Assembly: GCA_004346725.1 (NCBI GenBank)
Contig: SMDE01000001.1
Span: 496,001 to 560,000 of the forward strand
Reading direction: 5' to 3'
DNA length: 64,000 bases
Source: Phytobacter diazotrophicus
GTDB taxonomy: Bacteria > Pseudomonadota > Gammaproteobacteria > Enterobacterales > Enterobacteriaceae
Numbering within the stretch: position 1 is the stretch's first letter; every line of letters begins with the position of its first letter. The notes under the pieces were generated by a model. The model made no database searches, was not told the origin of the DNA, and worked only from the letters and a program-made list of their open reading frames with translations. This document shows, piece by piece, positions 39,273-49,379 of this stretch. Made by a program: the position numbers and the translations under genes.

Positions 39273-40132
39273 TATGGCATCTCTTTTTCCAGCCGTTTAT
39301 TGAGTTCGGCTTTATGCGCCGCGCGCTGGTGGTGTGTCTGGCTTTATCCGTCAGCACCACGGCGCTGGGTGTCTTTTTGCAACTGCGGCGTATGAGCCTG
39401 ATGGGCGATGCGCTCTCGCACGCGATTTTACCGGGCGTGGCGGCAGGCTACTTACTCAACGGCATGTCATTACTGGCGATGAGTCTGGGCGGTTTTTTTG
39501 CCGGAATTATCGTGGCGCTGGTGGCCGGGATCATCAGCCGACGCACGCCGCTCAAAGAGGACGCCAGCTTTGCCGGTTTGTATCTCGCGTCACTGGCGCT
39601 GGGCGTGACGCTGGTCTCGCTGCGTGGCTCAAGCGTTGACCTGCTGCATTTACTGTTTGGCTCGGTCCTGGCGGTCGATCAGGACGCGGCGTTGTTTGTC
39701 GCGGGCGTCGCCAGCCTGACGCTCCTGTGTCTGGCGCTGTTTTATCGCGGACTGGTGAGTGAAGCTTTCGACAGCAGTTTTTTGCAGATTAACGCGCCGC
39801 GACTGCCCGCTCTGCTCCACAGCCTGTTTCTGGCACTGCTGGTGTTAAACCTCGTGGCCGGATTTCAGGTGCTGGGCACATTAATGGCGGTGGGGGTGAT
39901 GATTTTACCGGCGGTAGCCGCACGCTGCTGGGCGCGAACACTCCCTGGCCTGCTTTTATTTGCAGGCGTTAGCGGCGCGCTGTGCGCATGGTTTGGTCTG
40001 AGTCTTTCGTGGATGGCAGGGCTACCGGCGGGGCCATCTATCGTCCTGAGCGCGAGCGTCGTGTTTATTTTTTCCATCTTATTCGGCGTGCGCAGCACCT
40101 TACGCGCACAAAAAACAGGCAAGGAGACATAA
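39269..40132 (+). CDS. Zinc/manganese-type ABC transporter permease
   Basis: 287 residues, about eight or nine membrane helices, ABC-3 family (ZnuB-like): RMSLMGDALSHAILPGVAAGY is the family signature, and LHLLFGSVLAVDQDAA and LGTLMAVGVMILPAVAARCW are typical. ATG at 39269 overlaps the ATPase stop; the stop TAA shares a base with the start of the binding-protein gene. Confidence 0.93.
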   Translation: MIWHLFFQPFIEFGFMRRALVVCLALSVSTTALGVFLQLRRMSLMGDALSHAILPGVAAGYLLNGMSLLAMSLGGFFAGIIVALVAGIISRRTPLKEDASFAGLYLASLALGVTLVSLRGSSVDLLHLLFGSVLAVDQDAALFVAGVASLTLLCLALFYRGLVSEAFDSSFLQINAPRLPALLHSLFLALLVLNLVAGFQVLGTLMAVGVMILPAVAARCWARTLPGLLLFAGVSGALCAWFGLSLSWMAGLPAGPSIVLSASVVFIFSILFGVRSTLRAQKTGKET

Positions 40133-41010
40133 TGAAAAAGGCAGGTGTGGTTCTGGCATTAGCGCTTGGGCTGATGACGCAAAGTGTCATGGCGAAAACA
40201 TTAAACGTGGTCGCCAGTTTCTCGGTACTGGGGGATATCGCCGCCAAAACCGGTGGCGATCATGTGAAAGTCACTACGCTTGTCGGGCCGGATGGCGACC
40301 CGCACACCTTCGAGCCGAGCGCCAAAGATAGCGCGTTGCTCAATAAGGCCGATGTGGTGGTGGTCAATGGTCTGGGGCTGGAAGGCTGGCTGGACCGGCT
40401 GGTGAAAGCGTCTGGCTTTAAAGGGGTTGTGGTTGTCGCTTCTGAGGGCGTTTCGACCCATACGCTGGAAGAAGACGGCAAAACTGTGACCGACCCGCAC
40501 GCCTGGAACAGTGCGGCTAACGGTGCGCTCTATGCGAAGAATATTCTTGCGGCGTACGTCAAAGCCGATCCGCAGGATGAAGTAGCGCTGAAGGCGACCG
40601 GCCAGCGTTATATTGAGCAGGTTCAGCAGCTCGATAGCTGGGCGAAAACCCAGTTTGACGCGGTACCGCAAGAGAAACGCAAAGTGCTGACCAGCCACGA
40701 CGCGTTTGGCTACTTTGGCCGGGCGTACGGCGTAACGTTCCTCGCCCCGCAGGGTATCTCCTCTGAAAGTGAAGCCAGCGCGCAGCAGGTGGCCGAGCTG
40801 ATTAAGCAGATTAAAGCCGACGGCGTGCATACCTGGTTTATGGAAAACCAGCTTGATCCGCGCCTGGTCAAACAGATTGCCAGCGCGACCGGCGCACAGC
40901 CTGGCGGAGAGCTCTATCCTGAGGCGCTGAGCAAAAAAGGGGGCGTGGCGGACTCATACGTTAAAGCGTTTCGCCACAATGTTGAAACCATCGCCAACAG
41001 CATGAAATAA
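40132..41010 (+). CDS. Metal ABC transporter periplasmic binding protein
   Basis: 292 residues of the cluster A-I (ZnuA/AztC) family. A signal peptide (MKKAGVVLALALGLMTQSVMA) precedes SFSVLGDIAAKTGGDHVKV. Metal-binding His residues occur in GDPHTFEPSAKD, TDPHAWNSAANG and SHDAFGYFGRAYG. No His-rich loop is present, unlike ZnuA, which recalls AztC. AAGGAGACATA precedes the ATG. Zinc is the likely substrate given the Zur-like box; manganese is not excluded. Confidence 0.92.
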   Translation: MKKAGVVLALALGLMTQSVMAKTLNVVASFSVLGDIAAKTGGDHVKVTTLVGPDGDPHTFEPSAKDSALLNKADVVVVNGLGLEGWLDRLVKASGFKGVVVVASEGVSTHTLEEDGKTVTDPHAWNSAANGALYAKNILAAYVKADPQDEVALKATGQRYIEQVQQLDSWAKTQFDAVPQEKRKVLTSHDAFGYFGRAYGVTFLAPQGISSESEASAQQVAELIKQIKADGVHTWFMENQLDPRLVKQIASATGAQPGGELYPEALSKKGGVADSYVKAFRHNVETIANSMK

Positions 41011-41018
41011 CCTCTCTA

Positions 41019-41042
41019 AGCCAGCGAAAGCTGGCTTTTTTC
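41019..41042 (+). terminator. Terminator of the metal ABC operon
   Basis: AGCCAGC-GAAA-GCTGGCT followed by TTTTT is a canonical hairpin with a GNRA-type tetraloop, starting nine bases after the binding-protein stop codon. Confidence 0.9.
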
Positions 41043-41134
41043 TGAAGCCTCCTCGTAAATTCGTCACCGCATCCCCACCTTTATCCTGAAAGTGGTATCT
41101 TTTGCGCCACGGTTTTTGCACGACAGGGGGCACT

Positions 41135-41632
41135 ATGACTGACAGCGAATTAATGCAACTAAGTGAGCGTGTGGGGCTGGCGCTCAAGGTGCGCGGGGCG
41201 ACCGTCACTACGGCGGAATCCTGTACGGGTGGCTGGGTGGCAAAAGCCATTACCGATATCGCCGGGAGTTCCGCCTGGTTTGAGCGTGGCTTTGTCACCT
41301 ACAGTAATGAGGCCAAGTCGCAGATGATTGGCGTCAAGGCAGAGACGCTCGCGGCACATGGCGCAGTGAGTGAAGCCGTAGTGGTAGAGATGGCGATTGG
41401 CGCGCTAAAAGCCGCGCGGGCGGATTACGCTATCTCAATAAGCGGCATTGCCGGGCCGGACGGTGGCAGCGACAGCAAGCCTGTCGGCACCGTGTGGTTT
41501 GGGTTTGCCAGCGTTAGCGGGCAGGGCATTACCCGCCGCGAGTGCTTCGATGGAGACCGCGAAGCGGTGCGTCGTCAGGCGACGGTGTATGCGTTGCAAA
41601 CACTGTGGCAACATTTTCTACAAAATACTTGA
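41135..41632 (+). CDS. pncC: Nicotinamide-nucleotide amidase PncC
   Basis: 165 residues of the CinA C-terminal family (E. coli YgaD/PncC): TTAESCTGGWVAKAITDI, FVTYSNEAKSQMIGV and SGIAGPDGGSDSKPVGTVWFG. It deamidates NMN to NaMN in pyridine nucleotide recycling. AGGGGGCACT precedes the ATG. Its stop codon touches the recA promoter/LexA box, the same packing as in E. coli. Confidence 0.95.
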   Translation: MTDSELMQLSERVGLALKVRGATVTTAESCTGGWVAKAITDIAGSSAWFERGFVTYSNEAKSQMIGVKAETLAAHGAVSEAVVVEMAIGALKAARADYAISISGIAGPDGGSDSKPVGTVWFGFASVSGQGITRRECFDGDREAVRRQATVYALQTLWQHFLQNT

Positions 41633-41655
41633 TACTGTATGACCATACAGTATAA
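41629..41655 (+). promoter_or_regulatory. recA promoter with LexA box
   Basis: TACTGTATGACCATACAGTA (41633-41652) is a near-perfect SOS box. It overlaps a -35 TTGATA (41629) and a -10 TATAAT (41650) at the usual recA spacing, so LexA blocks polymerase until DNA damage. Confidence 0.96.
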
Positions 41656-42786
<1,131 letters not shown>

Positions 42787-42803
42787 TAATCTGAATGACA
42801 ATC

Positions 42804-42830
42804 AAGGGCTGCGGATGCAGCCCTTTTGTT
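42804..42830 (+). terminator. recA terminator
   Basis: AAGGGCTGC-GGAT-GCAGCCCTTTTG followed by TTTTT. It partly isolates recA from recX; read-through in E. coli gives low recX expression. Confidence 0.88.
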
Positions 42831-42855
42831 TTTCAGAGTCTGCCAGGATTTAACC

Positions 42856-43356
42856 ATGTCTGACAACACGCCCCGACGCTCCGCCTACGCCCGCCTGCTT
42901 GACCGCGCCTTACGCATTTTGGCCATGCGTGACCATGCGGAACAGGAACTTCGCAGAAAACTTACCGCCCCGGTTATGGGGAAAAATGGTCTGGAAAAAA
43001 CGGATGCCACGCCGGAAGATGTCGATAAAGTCATCGCCTGGTGCATGGAAAATAACTACCTCGACGATGCGCGCTTTGCCCGTCAGTTCATTGCCAGCCG
43101 CAGTCGCAAAGGATACGGCCCTGCGCGTATCCGCCAGGAAATTGGCCAGAAGGGGCTGGCGAGGGATATCTGCGAAAGCGCGATGCGAGAATGTGATATC
43201 GACTGGTGCGAACTTGCCCGGGAACAGGCGCAACGCAAATTCGGTGAACCACTACCCGTAGCTTTTGCGGAGAAAGTAAAAGTGCAACGCTTTTTACTCT
43301 ATCGCGGTTATTTACTGGAAGATATTCAGGAAATCTGGCGAAATTTTGCCGGTTGA
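42856..43356 (+). CDS. recX: RecA inhibitor RecX
   Basis: 166 residues built of three-helix repeats typical of Rec[44 protein letters not shown] and [22 protein letters not shown]. It caps RecA filaments and inhibits strand exchange. ATG at 42856 matches the E. coli start and follows CAGGATTTAACC. Confidence 0.96.
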   Translation: MSDNTPRRSAYARLLDRALRILAMRDHAEQELRRKLTAPVMGKNGLEKTDATPEDVDKVIAWCMENNYLDDARFARQFIASRSRKGYGPARIRQEIGQKGLARDICESAMRECDIDWCELAREQAQRKFGEPLPVAFAEKVKVQRFLLYRGYLLEDIQEIWRNFAG

Positions 43357-43485
43357 CCGCATACGGGATTTTACTTCGTAGTAAAGAAAACTTATCTTAT
43401 TCCCACTTTTTCCAGTAGCGGGTTGCTGTCTGTCAAAGGGCAGTAATCCGTTACGACATTTCGTTAGCTTGATTTCAGGATAATT

Positions 43486-46113
43486 ATGAGCAAGAGCACC
43501 GCTGAGATCCGTCAGGCGTTTCTCGATTTTTTCCATAGCAAGGGCCATCAGGTAGTTGCGAGCAGCTCCCTTGTGCCGAATAACGACCCGACTCTGCTGT
43601 TTACCAACGCCGGGATGAACCAGTTCAAGGACGTATTCCTTGGGCTCGACAAGCGTAATTATTCCCGTGCTACTACCGCGCAGCGCTGCGTGCGTGCGGG
43701 TGGTAAACACAACGACCTGGAAAACGTCGGTTACACCGCGCGCCATCATACCTTCTTCGAAATGCTGGGTAACTTCAGCTTCGGCGACTACTTCAAACAC
43801 GATGCTATCCAGTACGCATGGGAACTGCTGACCGGTGATAACTGGTTCAAACTGCCAAAAGAGCGTCTGTGGGTAACGGTGTACGAGACCGACGACGAAG
43901 CCTACGAAATCTGGGAAAAAGAAGTCGGAATTCCGCGCGAGCGCATTATCCGTATCGGAGACAATAAAGGCGCGCCTTATGCTTCCGATAACTTCTGGCA
44001 GATGGGCGATACCGGTCCGTGCGGCCCTTGCACCGAGATTTTCTACGACCATGGCGACCATATCTGGGGTGGCCCTCCGGGAAGCCCGGAAGAAGACGGC
44101 GACCGCTACATTGAGATCTGGAACATCGTCTTTATGCAGTTCAACCGTCAGGCTGACGGTACCATGGAACCGCTGCCGAAACCGTCCGTTGATACAGGTA
44201 TGGGGCTCGAACGTATCACTGCGGTGCTGCAACATGTGAATTCCAACTACGAAATCGACCTGTTCAGCAAACTTATCAAAGCGGTCGCTGATGTGACCGG
44301 CGCGACCGATTTGAGTAACAAATCCCTGCGCGTGATCGCGGACCATATTCGTTCCTGTGCTTTCCTGATCGCTGATGGCGTGATCCCGTCGAATGAAAAC
44401 CGTGGCTATGTGCTGCGTCGTATCATTCGCCGTGCAATCCGTCACGGCAACATGCTGGGCGCGAAAGATACGTTCTTCTACAAACTGGTTGGGCCGCTGC
44501 TCGACGTTATGGGATCTGCCGGTGAAGAGCTGAAACGCCAGCAAGCGCAGGTTGAGCAAGTTCTGAAAACCGAAGAAGAACAGTTTGCCCGTACGCTGGA
44601 GCGTGGCCTGGCGCTGCTGGACGAAGAGCTGGCGAAACTCAAAGGCGACACGCTGGATGGCGAAACCGCTTTCCGCCTGTACGACACCTATGGCTTCCCG
44701 GTGGATCTGACGGCTGACGTATGCCGCGAGCGTAATCTGAAAGTCGACGAAAAAGGCTTTGAAGCCGCAATGGAAGAGCAGCGTCGTCGTGCGCGTGAAT
44801 CCAGCGGTTTTGGCGCTGACTATAATGCGATGATCCGTGTCGATGGCAGCTCAGAATTTAAAGGTTATGACCATCTGGAACTGACCGGCAAAGTGACCGC
44901 GCTGTTTGTTGATGGTAAAGCTGTGAATGCGGTGAACGCCGGTCAGGACGCTGTTGTGATTCTGGATCAGACCCCGTTCTATGCCGAATCCGGTGGTCAG
45001 GTGGGTGACAAAGGGGAACTTAAAGGCAACGGCTTTACGTTCACCGTCAATGATACGCAGAAATACGGCCAGGCGATCGGTCATCTGGGGCGCGTTGCCA
45101 CAGGTTCACTGAAAGTGGGCGACGGCGTGAAAGCCGAAGTCGACGAAGCTCGTCGTTTGCGTATTCGTCTGAACCACTCTGCAACGCACCTGATGCATGC
45201 CGCACTGCGCGATGTGCTGGGGACGCATGTGGCGCAGAAAGGCTCACTGGTTAACGATAAGGCGCTGCGTTTCGACTTCTCACATTTCGAAGCGATGAAA
45301 CCGTCTGAAATCCGTGCGGTAGAAGATCTGGTGAACGCGCAAATTCGCCGCAACCTGCCTATCGAAACCAACATCATGGATATCGACGCGGCAAAAGCCT
45401 CTGGCGCAATGGCGCTGTTTGGTGAGAAATATGATGACCGCGTACGTGTTCTGCGCATGGGCGATTTCTCCACTGAACTGTGTGGTGGTACTCACGCATC
45501 GCGTACGGGCGATATCGGCCTGTTCCGCATTGTATCTGAGTCCGGCACTGCGGCGGGCGTCCGTCGTATTGAAGCTGTCACTGGCGAAGGCGCCATTGCG
45601 GCCCTGCATGCGCAAAGCGACCAGTTGCAGGATATTGCACAATTGCTGAAAGGCGATAGTGCCAATCTCGGTGACAAAGTTCGTTCCACGCTGGAGCGTA
45701 CCCGTCAGCTAGAGAAAGAGCTGCAACAGCTTAAAGAACAACAGGCCGCTCAGGAAAGCGCAAGCTTGACCGGGAAGGCTGAGGATATCAACGGCGTTAA
45801 ACTCCTTGTCAGCGTGCTGGAGGGTGTTGAACCGAAGATGCTGCGTACCATGGTCGACGATCTCAAGAACCAATTAGGTTCTGCCGTTATCGTTCTGGCC
45901 ACAGTGGCAGAAGGTAAGGTTTCTCTGATTGCGGGTGTGTCTAAGGATGTGACCGACCGCGTTAAAGCAGGGGAACTGGTAGGGATGGTTGCCCAGCAAG
46001 TGGGCGGTAAAGGCGGCGGGCGTCCAGATATGGCGCAAGCCGGTGGCACGGATGTGGCAGCACTTCCGGCAGCAATGGCCAGCGTAAAAGGCTGGGTCGG
46101 CGCGAAACTGTAA
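43486..46113 (+). CDS. alaS: Alanyl-tRNA synthetase
   Basis: 875 residues, one fewer than E. coli. Catalytic core 1-450 ([31 protein letters not shown]), editing domain with zinc ligands [11 protein letters not shown] and [11 protein letters not shown] (about 560-670), and a C-terminal C-Ala domain with the glycine-rich [15 protein letters not shown]. It charges tRNA-Ala and edits Ser/Gly mischarging. Neighbours recX and csrA are as in E. coli. Confidence 0.98.
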   Translation: MSKSTAEIRQAFLDFFHSKGHQVVASSSLVPNNDPTLLFTNAGMNQFKDVFLGLDKRNYSRATTAQRCVRAGGKHNDLENVGYTARHHTFFEMLGNFSFGDYFKHDAIQYAWELLTGDNWFKLPKERLWVTVYETDDEAYEIWEKEVGIPRERIIRIGDNKGAPYASDNFWQMGDTGPCGPCTEIFYDHGDHIWGGPPGSPEEDGDRYIEIWNIVFMQFNRQADGTMEPLPKPSVDTGMGLERITAVLQHVNSNYEIDLFSKLIKAVADVTGATDLSNKSLRVIADHIRSCAFLIADGVIPSNENRGYVLRRIIRRAIRHGNMLGAKDTFFYKLVGPLLDVMGSAGEELKRQQAQVEQVLKTEEEQFARTLERGLALLDEELAKLKGDTLDGETAFRLYDTYGFPVDLTADVCRERNLKVDEKGFEAAMEEQRRRARESSGFGADYNAMIRVDGSSEFKGYDHLELTGKVTALFVDGKAVNAVNAGQDAVVILDQTPFYAESGGQVGDKGELKGNGFTFTVNDTQKYGQAIGHLGRVATGSLKVGDGVKAEVDEARRLRIRLNHSATHLMHAALRDVLGTHVAQKGSLVNDKALRFDFSHFEAMKPSEIRAVEDLVNAQIRRNLPIETNIMDIDAAKASGAMALFGEKYDDRVRVLRMGDFSTELCGGTHASRTGDIGLFRIVSESGTAAGVRRIEAVTGEGAIAALHAQSDQLQDIAQLLKGDSANLGDKVRSTLERTRQLEKELQQLKEQQAAQESASLTGKAEDINGVKLLVSVLEGVEPKMLRTMVDDLKNQLGSAVIVLATVAEGKVSLIAGVSKDVTDRVKAGELVGMVAQQVGGKGGGRPDMAQAGGTDVAALPAAMASVKGWVGAKL

Positions 46114-46356
46114 AAATTACAAAGCGAATAGCAGTCGCCATGGCCTTGTCGCCATGGCGTTCTTGCCACTACGCTATTGAAAACGATAAAGTCAGGTTGA
46201 AGTTGTGTATATCGGCTAAACTTACGTCTAACAGAATGTGATGCCGTGACTGCTTACACTTAACGTGTTTGTCATCGCTTACTTTTTGGCGTTATATGAT
46301 GGAGAATGCCGGGATACAGAGAGACCCGACTCTTTTAATCTTTCAAGGAGCAAAGA

Positions 46357-46542
46357 ATGCTGATTCTGACTCGTCGAGTTGGTGAGACCCTCATGATTGG
46401 GGATGAGGTCACTGTGACTGTTTTAGGGGTTAAAGGTAACCAAGTGCGTATTGGCGTTAACGCTCCTAAAGAAGTATCTGTTCATCGTGAAGAAATCTAC
46501 CAGCGTATCCAGGCTGAAAAATCACAGCAGTCCAGTTATTGA
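46357..46542 (+). CDS. csrA: Carbon storage regulator CsrA
   Basis: 61 residues: [20 protein letters not shown], with the RNA-binding strand and [15 protein letters not shown] dimeric RNA-binding protein that blocks or stabilises mRNAs with GGA motifs and is titrated by CsrB/C. CAAGGAGCAAAGA precedes the ATG. The 243-base gap after alaS should hold its multiple promoters. Confidence 0.98.
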
Positions 46543-46549
46543 TATTACC

Positions 46550-46585
46550 GCGTCTCGCCATCCCGGCGAGACGCAACATTTTTCC
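46550..46585 (+). terminator. csrA terminator
   Basis: GCGTCTCGCC / GGCGAGACGC stem with a five-base loop, followed by AACATTTTT. Confidence 0.85.
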
Positions 46586-46774
46586 CCGATTCTCTCCTCA
46601 TCACGTTACCTTTTTATTTCACACTCTCTATTCTCACTTCTTTTTCTCAGCCTTTTGTCCGTACTGGCGTATAGGGCGCATCGGTAATTTCTGCTGATAA
46701 AACATCCTTTTTGCACTTTTAACCGGCTAATTGTCTGCGAAGTGTGCAAACGATTCAGGGGCTGGAAAAATTGT

Positions 46775-46802
46775 TTGACTTATAAGTCCCAGAAAGTAAT
46801 AT
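46775..46802 (+). promoter_or_regulatory. Promoter of the serV-argV tRNA operon
   Basis: -35 TTGACT and -10 TAATAT, 16 bases apart, followed by a GC-rich discriminator (GTGCGCCACGC) as in stringently controlled tRNA promoters. It lies about 60 bases before the tRNA-Ser gene. The rest of 46586-46863 is AT-rich with no gene. Confidence 0.75.
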
Positions 46803-46863
46803 GTGCGCCACGCAGCGACGATGAGCAGAAACAAGTTCTTCGAAGCACTCGTAAGAGGCGTGT

Positions 46864-46956
46864 GGTGAGGTGGCCGAGAGGCTGAAGGCGCTCCCCTGCT
46901 AAGGGAGTATGCGGTCAAAAGCTGCATCCGGGGTTCGAATCCCCGCCTCACCGCCA
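46864..46956 (+). tRNA. serV: tRNA-Ser (GCT)
   Basis: 93 bases with encoded CCA, long variable arm and anticodon GCT in CTCCCCTGCTAAGGGAG. Matches E. coli serV in sequence and place. First gene of a five-tRNA transcript. Confidence 0.98.
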
Positions 46957-46959
46957 TTT

Positions 46960-47036
46960 GCATCCATAGCTCAGCTGGATAGAGTACTCGGCTACGAACC
47001 GAGCGGTCGGAGGTTCGAATCCTCCTGGATGCACCA
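46960..47036 (+). tRNA. argV: tRNA-Arg (ACG), copy 1
   Basis: 77 bases with CCA and anticodon ACG (read as ICG after deamination). It starts four bases after tRNA-Ser. Identical in sequence to the next three copies. Confidence 0.98.
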
Positions 47037-47099
47037 TCTTTCTCAGTGTTGCGGCTTGTTGAGCAGCACTGAATCGGTAGTAAAGCAGTAAATCCTGAT

Positions 47100-47176
47100 G
47101 CATCCATAGCTCAGCTGGATAGAGTACTCGGCTACGAACCGAGCGGTCGGAGGTTCGAATCCTCCTGGATGCACCA
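47100..47176 (+). tRNA. argY: tRNA-Arg (ACG), copy 2
   Basis: Identical to copy 1. The 63-base spacer before it is nearly the same as the 62-base spacer after it, showing that tRNA plus spacer was duplicated as a unit. Confidence 0.97.
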
Positions 47177-47238
47177 TCTTTCTCAGTGTTGCGGCTTGTT
47201 GAGCAGCATTGAATCAGTAGTAAAGCAGTAATCCCGAT

Positions 47239-47315
47239 GCATCCATAGCTCAGCTGGATAGAGTACTCGGCTACGAACCGAGCGGTCGGAGGTTCGAATC
47301 CTCCTGGATGCACCA
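47239..47315 (+). tRNA. argZ: tRNA-Arg (ACG), copy 3
   Basis: Identical to copy 1. Followed directly by the first of two 130-base spacer repeats that end in a tRNA 3' copy. Confidence 0.97.
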
Positions 47316-47444
47316 TCTTCTCCGGAATAACATCAGTATTGTTGTTTCATGGTCTGCGCAATAATCGCCAGTACCAGAGAAGATAACGTTGCGTCAGCAA
47401 CGGCCCGCAGGGCGAACGCAGTGAGTCATCCTCCTGGATGTACC
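47316..47444 (+). repeat. tRNA-associated repeat A, ends in a tRNA-Arg 3' copy
   Basis: Starts at the base after tRNA copy 3 and ends with ATCCTCCTGGATGTACC, the last 17-18 bases of the tRNA with small changes. It differs from repeat B at about 11 of some 130 positions. The layout is like the rtT repeats at E. coli tyrT. Confidence 0.85.
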
Positions 47445-47501
47445 CTCTTTTATCAGGTAGTGCTTCAAAAGCGGTATTTGATATCAGCAGTAAATCCCGA
47501 T

Positions 47502-47578
47502 GCATCCATAGCTCAGCTGGATAGAGTACTCGGCTACGAACCGAGCGGTCGGAGGTTCGAATCCTCCTGGATGCACCA
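47502..47578 (+). tRNA. argQ: tRNA-Arg (ACG), copy 4
   Basis: Identical to copy 1. Followed directly by the second spacer repeat. E. coli K-12 also has four tRNA-Arg genes here. Confidence 0.97.
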
Positions 47579-47708
47579 TCTTCTCCGGAATAACATAAGC
47601 ATTGTTATTTCATGGGCTGCGCAATAATCGCCAGCACCAGGGAGGATAACGTTGCGTCAGCAACGGCCCGCAGGGCGAACGCATTGTGTCATCCTCCTGG
47701 ATGCACCA
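47579..47708 (+). repeat. tRNA-associated repeat B, ends in a tRNA-Arg 3' copy
   Basis: Starts at the base after tRNA copy 4 and ends with ATCCTCCTGGATGCACCA, an exact copy of the last 18 tRNA bases. The shared middle contains GTTGCGTCAGCAACGGCCCG with an inverted repeat GTTGC/GCAAC that could fold. Confidence 0.87.
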
Positions 47709-47877
47709 TCTTCTCTAAACCAACGTTCTCTTCTCCACCTTCTTATTTTTCGTACACATTTTTCACGTATCCTTTTTCATTCCCTGACAGATTTTTATTG
47801 GCAGGTTGTTCTTTCCTCTATAATTTATCTGCTCGTAACGATGTAAATTGAGTAAGGCGAAGGCAAGGAGAGATATC

Positions 47878-48192
47878 ATGAAAGGGTACAAAGCTATTTC
47901 TGCGTTTTGCGCAATGTTACTTGTCGCACTGACCCTGAGCGGTTGTGCGGGCTCATCTAAAAAGGAAAGTACCGGCGGCTATATAGACGACACCGTCGTG
48001 ACAACTAAAGTCAAAACCGCGCTCTTCAATGATAAAAACATTAAATCTTCGGAAATCAGCGTTGAAACCTTTAAAGGGCGTGTGCAACTGAGTGGTTTTG
48101 TCTCCTCGGCTGAAAGTGCTAAGCGCGCGGTGGAGGTCGCCCGCCGGGTTCCGGGTGTGCGGGTGGTCGAGAACGATTTGAGGATCAAATAA
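47878..48192 (+). CDS. BON-domain lipoprotein
   Basis: 104 residues. Lipoprotein signal with lipobox LTLSGC (Cys at about 23), a short linker, then one BON domain (DDTVVTTKVKTALFNDKNIK, VQLSGFVSSAESAKRAVEVA, GVRVVENDLRIK). BON proteins bind phospholipid at the outer membrane; OsmY and DolP are relatives. AAGGAGAGATATC precedes the ATG. It is not in this position in E. coli K-12. Confidence 0.9.
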   Translation: MKGYKAISAFCAMLLVALTLSGCAGSSKKESTGGYIDDTVVTTKVKTALFNDKNIKSSEISVETFKGRVQLSGFVSSAESAKRAVEVARRVPGVRVVENDLRIK

Positions 48193-48205
48193 TCTTCGCA
48201 AACCC

Positions 48206-48232
48206 CAAAGACGCCCCAGGGCGTCTTTGTTG
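48206..48232 (+). terminator. Terminator after the BON lipoprotein
   Basis: CAAAGACGCC / GGCGTCTTTG stem with a short CCAG loop, followed by TTGT. Confidence 0.75.
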
Positions 48233-48307
48233 TCTCTACGTCCGGCAGCGACAAAAATCTTTGTTTACGATAAAGTAACGTTTTGTTATCCGCTCGATGA
48301 GAACACG

Positions 48308-48874
48308 ATGTACGAACGTTACGATGGTCTGATTTTCGATATGGATGGCACCATCCTGGATACCGAACCGACTCACCGTAAAGCCTGGCATGAGGTGCTG
48401 GGGCATTATGGTCTGCGTTACGATATACAGGCGATGATTGCGCTGAATGGCTCACCTACCTGGCGCATCGCACAGTCGGTAATTGAACTCAATCAGGCCG
48501 ATCTTGACCCTTATGCGCTCGCACGTGAAAAAACAGAAGCGGTAAAAGCGATGCTTCTGGATACCGTTCGTCCGCTACCGCTTATTGATGTTGTCAAAGA
48601 GTGGTATGGTCGCCGTCCGTTATCGGTCGGGACGGGGAGCGAAAGCGCGATCGCCGAAGCACTGTTATCCCATCTTGGTCTGCGTCACTATTTCGCTGTC
48701 GTGGTTGCAGCCGATCATGTAAAAAACCATAAACCGGCGCCCGATACTTTTTTGCTCTGTGCGGAAAAAATGGGCGTCGTACCGGAAAGATGCGTGGTTT
48801 TTGAGGATGCGGACTTTGGCCTGCAGGCGGCACGCGCGGCCGGGATGGATGCTGTGGATGTTCGCCTGCTGTGA
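48308..48874 (+). CDS. yqaB: HAD phosphatase YqaB
   Basis: 188 residues, as in E. coli. HAD motif I FDMDGTILDTEPTH, motif II SVGTGSES, motif III Lys in NHKPAPDTF, motif IV VVFEDADFG. A broad-specificity fructose-1-phosphatase/sugar phosphatase. The ATG at 48308 gives the family length. It overlaps yqaA by four bases (GTGA). Confidence 0.95.
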   Translation: MYERYDGLIFDMDGTILDTEPTHRKAWHEVLGHYGLRYDIQAMIALNGSPTWRIAQSVIELNQADLDPYALAREKTEAVKAMLLDTVRPLPLIDVVKEWYGRRPLSVGTGSESAIAEALLSHLGLRHYFAVVVAADHVKNHKPAPDTFLLCAEKMGVVPERCVVFEDADFGLQAARAAGMDAVDVRLL

Positions 48875-49299
48875 GTGAAGCGCTTTCTCTTGTTTCACTG
48901 TTTGTCAGCAGTTTTCTTAGCGCCACCTTGCTTCCAGGCAACTCTGAGGTGGTGCTGATTGCTATGCTGCTTTCCGGCCTTAGTCAGCCGTGGTTACTCG
49001 TATTAATAGCAACAATGGGTAATAGCCTTGGAGGGTTGACTAACGTTATTCTTGGGCGTTTCTTTCCAATGCGTGAAAAGTCGCGCTGGCAAGAAAAAGC
49101 AACAGGCTGGCTAAGACGCTATGGTGCAGCCACACTGTTATTAAGCTGGATGCCTGTAATCGGCGATTTGCTGTGCCTGCTGGCGGGATGGATGCGCATT
49201 CCCTGGGGGCCAGTCGTGTTTTTTTTATGCCTTGGGAAAGCATTGCGCTACGTAATTGTAGCTGTCGCAACGCTCCAGGGCATGACGTGGTGGCACTAA
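48871..49299 (+). CDS. yqaA: DedA/VTT-family membrane protein YqaA
   Basis: 142 residues with three or four membrane segments and the SNARE-associated (VTT) pattern: LLPGNSEVVLIAMLL, GNSLGGLTNVILGRFFP and LSWMPVIGDLLCLLAGWMR. Relatives move or scramble lipids, but YqaA itself is uncharacterised. The start is GTG, coupled to yqaB. Confidence 0.94.
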   Translation: MSEALSLVSLFVSSFLSATLLPGNSEVVLIAMLLSGLSQPWLLVLIATMGNSLGGLTNVILGRFFPMREKSRWQEKATGWLRRYGAATLLLSWMPVIGDLLCLLAGWMRIPWGPVVFFLCLGKALRYVIVAVATLQGMTWWH

Positions 49300-49379
49300 T
49301 TGGACTGAGTGAGTGACCTTTAATCGTCAACCATTACAATTATGCTTAATAAAATGAATATTACAGGCGGGAGGTCAAT

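Noticed and set aside
43312-44559. 415-residue minus-strand open frame over recX/alaS
   Set aside because: It is antisense to the highly conserved alaS gene and has no recognisable domain or ribosome site.
46727-47627. Open frames spanning the tRNA cluster on both strands
   Set aside because: They are translations of tRNA genes and their repeats and show repeated identical peptides. Only the short frame shared by the spacer repeats is worth noting, in the findings.
46960-47708. Regular tRNA-length repeats resembling an array, or att sites of an integrated element
   Set aside because: The repeats are four functional tRNA genes. The tRNA 3' copies lie only about 130 bases from their tRNAs with no integrase or cargo between, so an integrative element is not supported.
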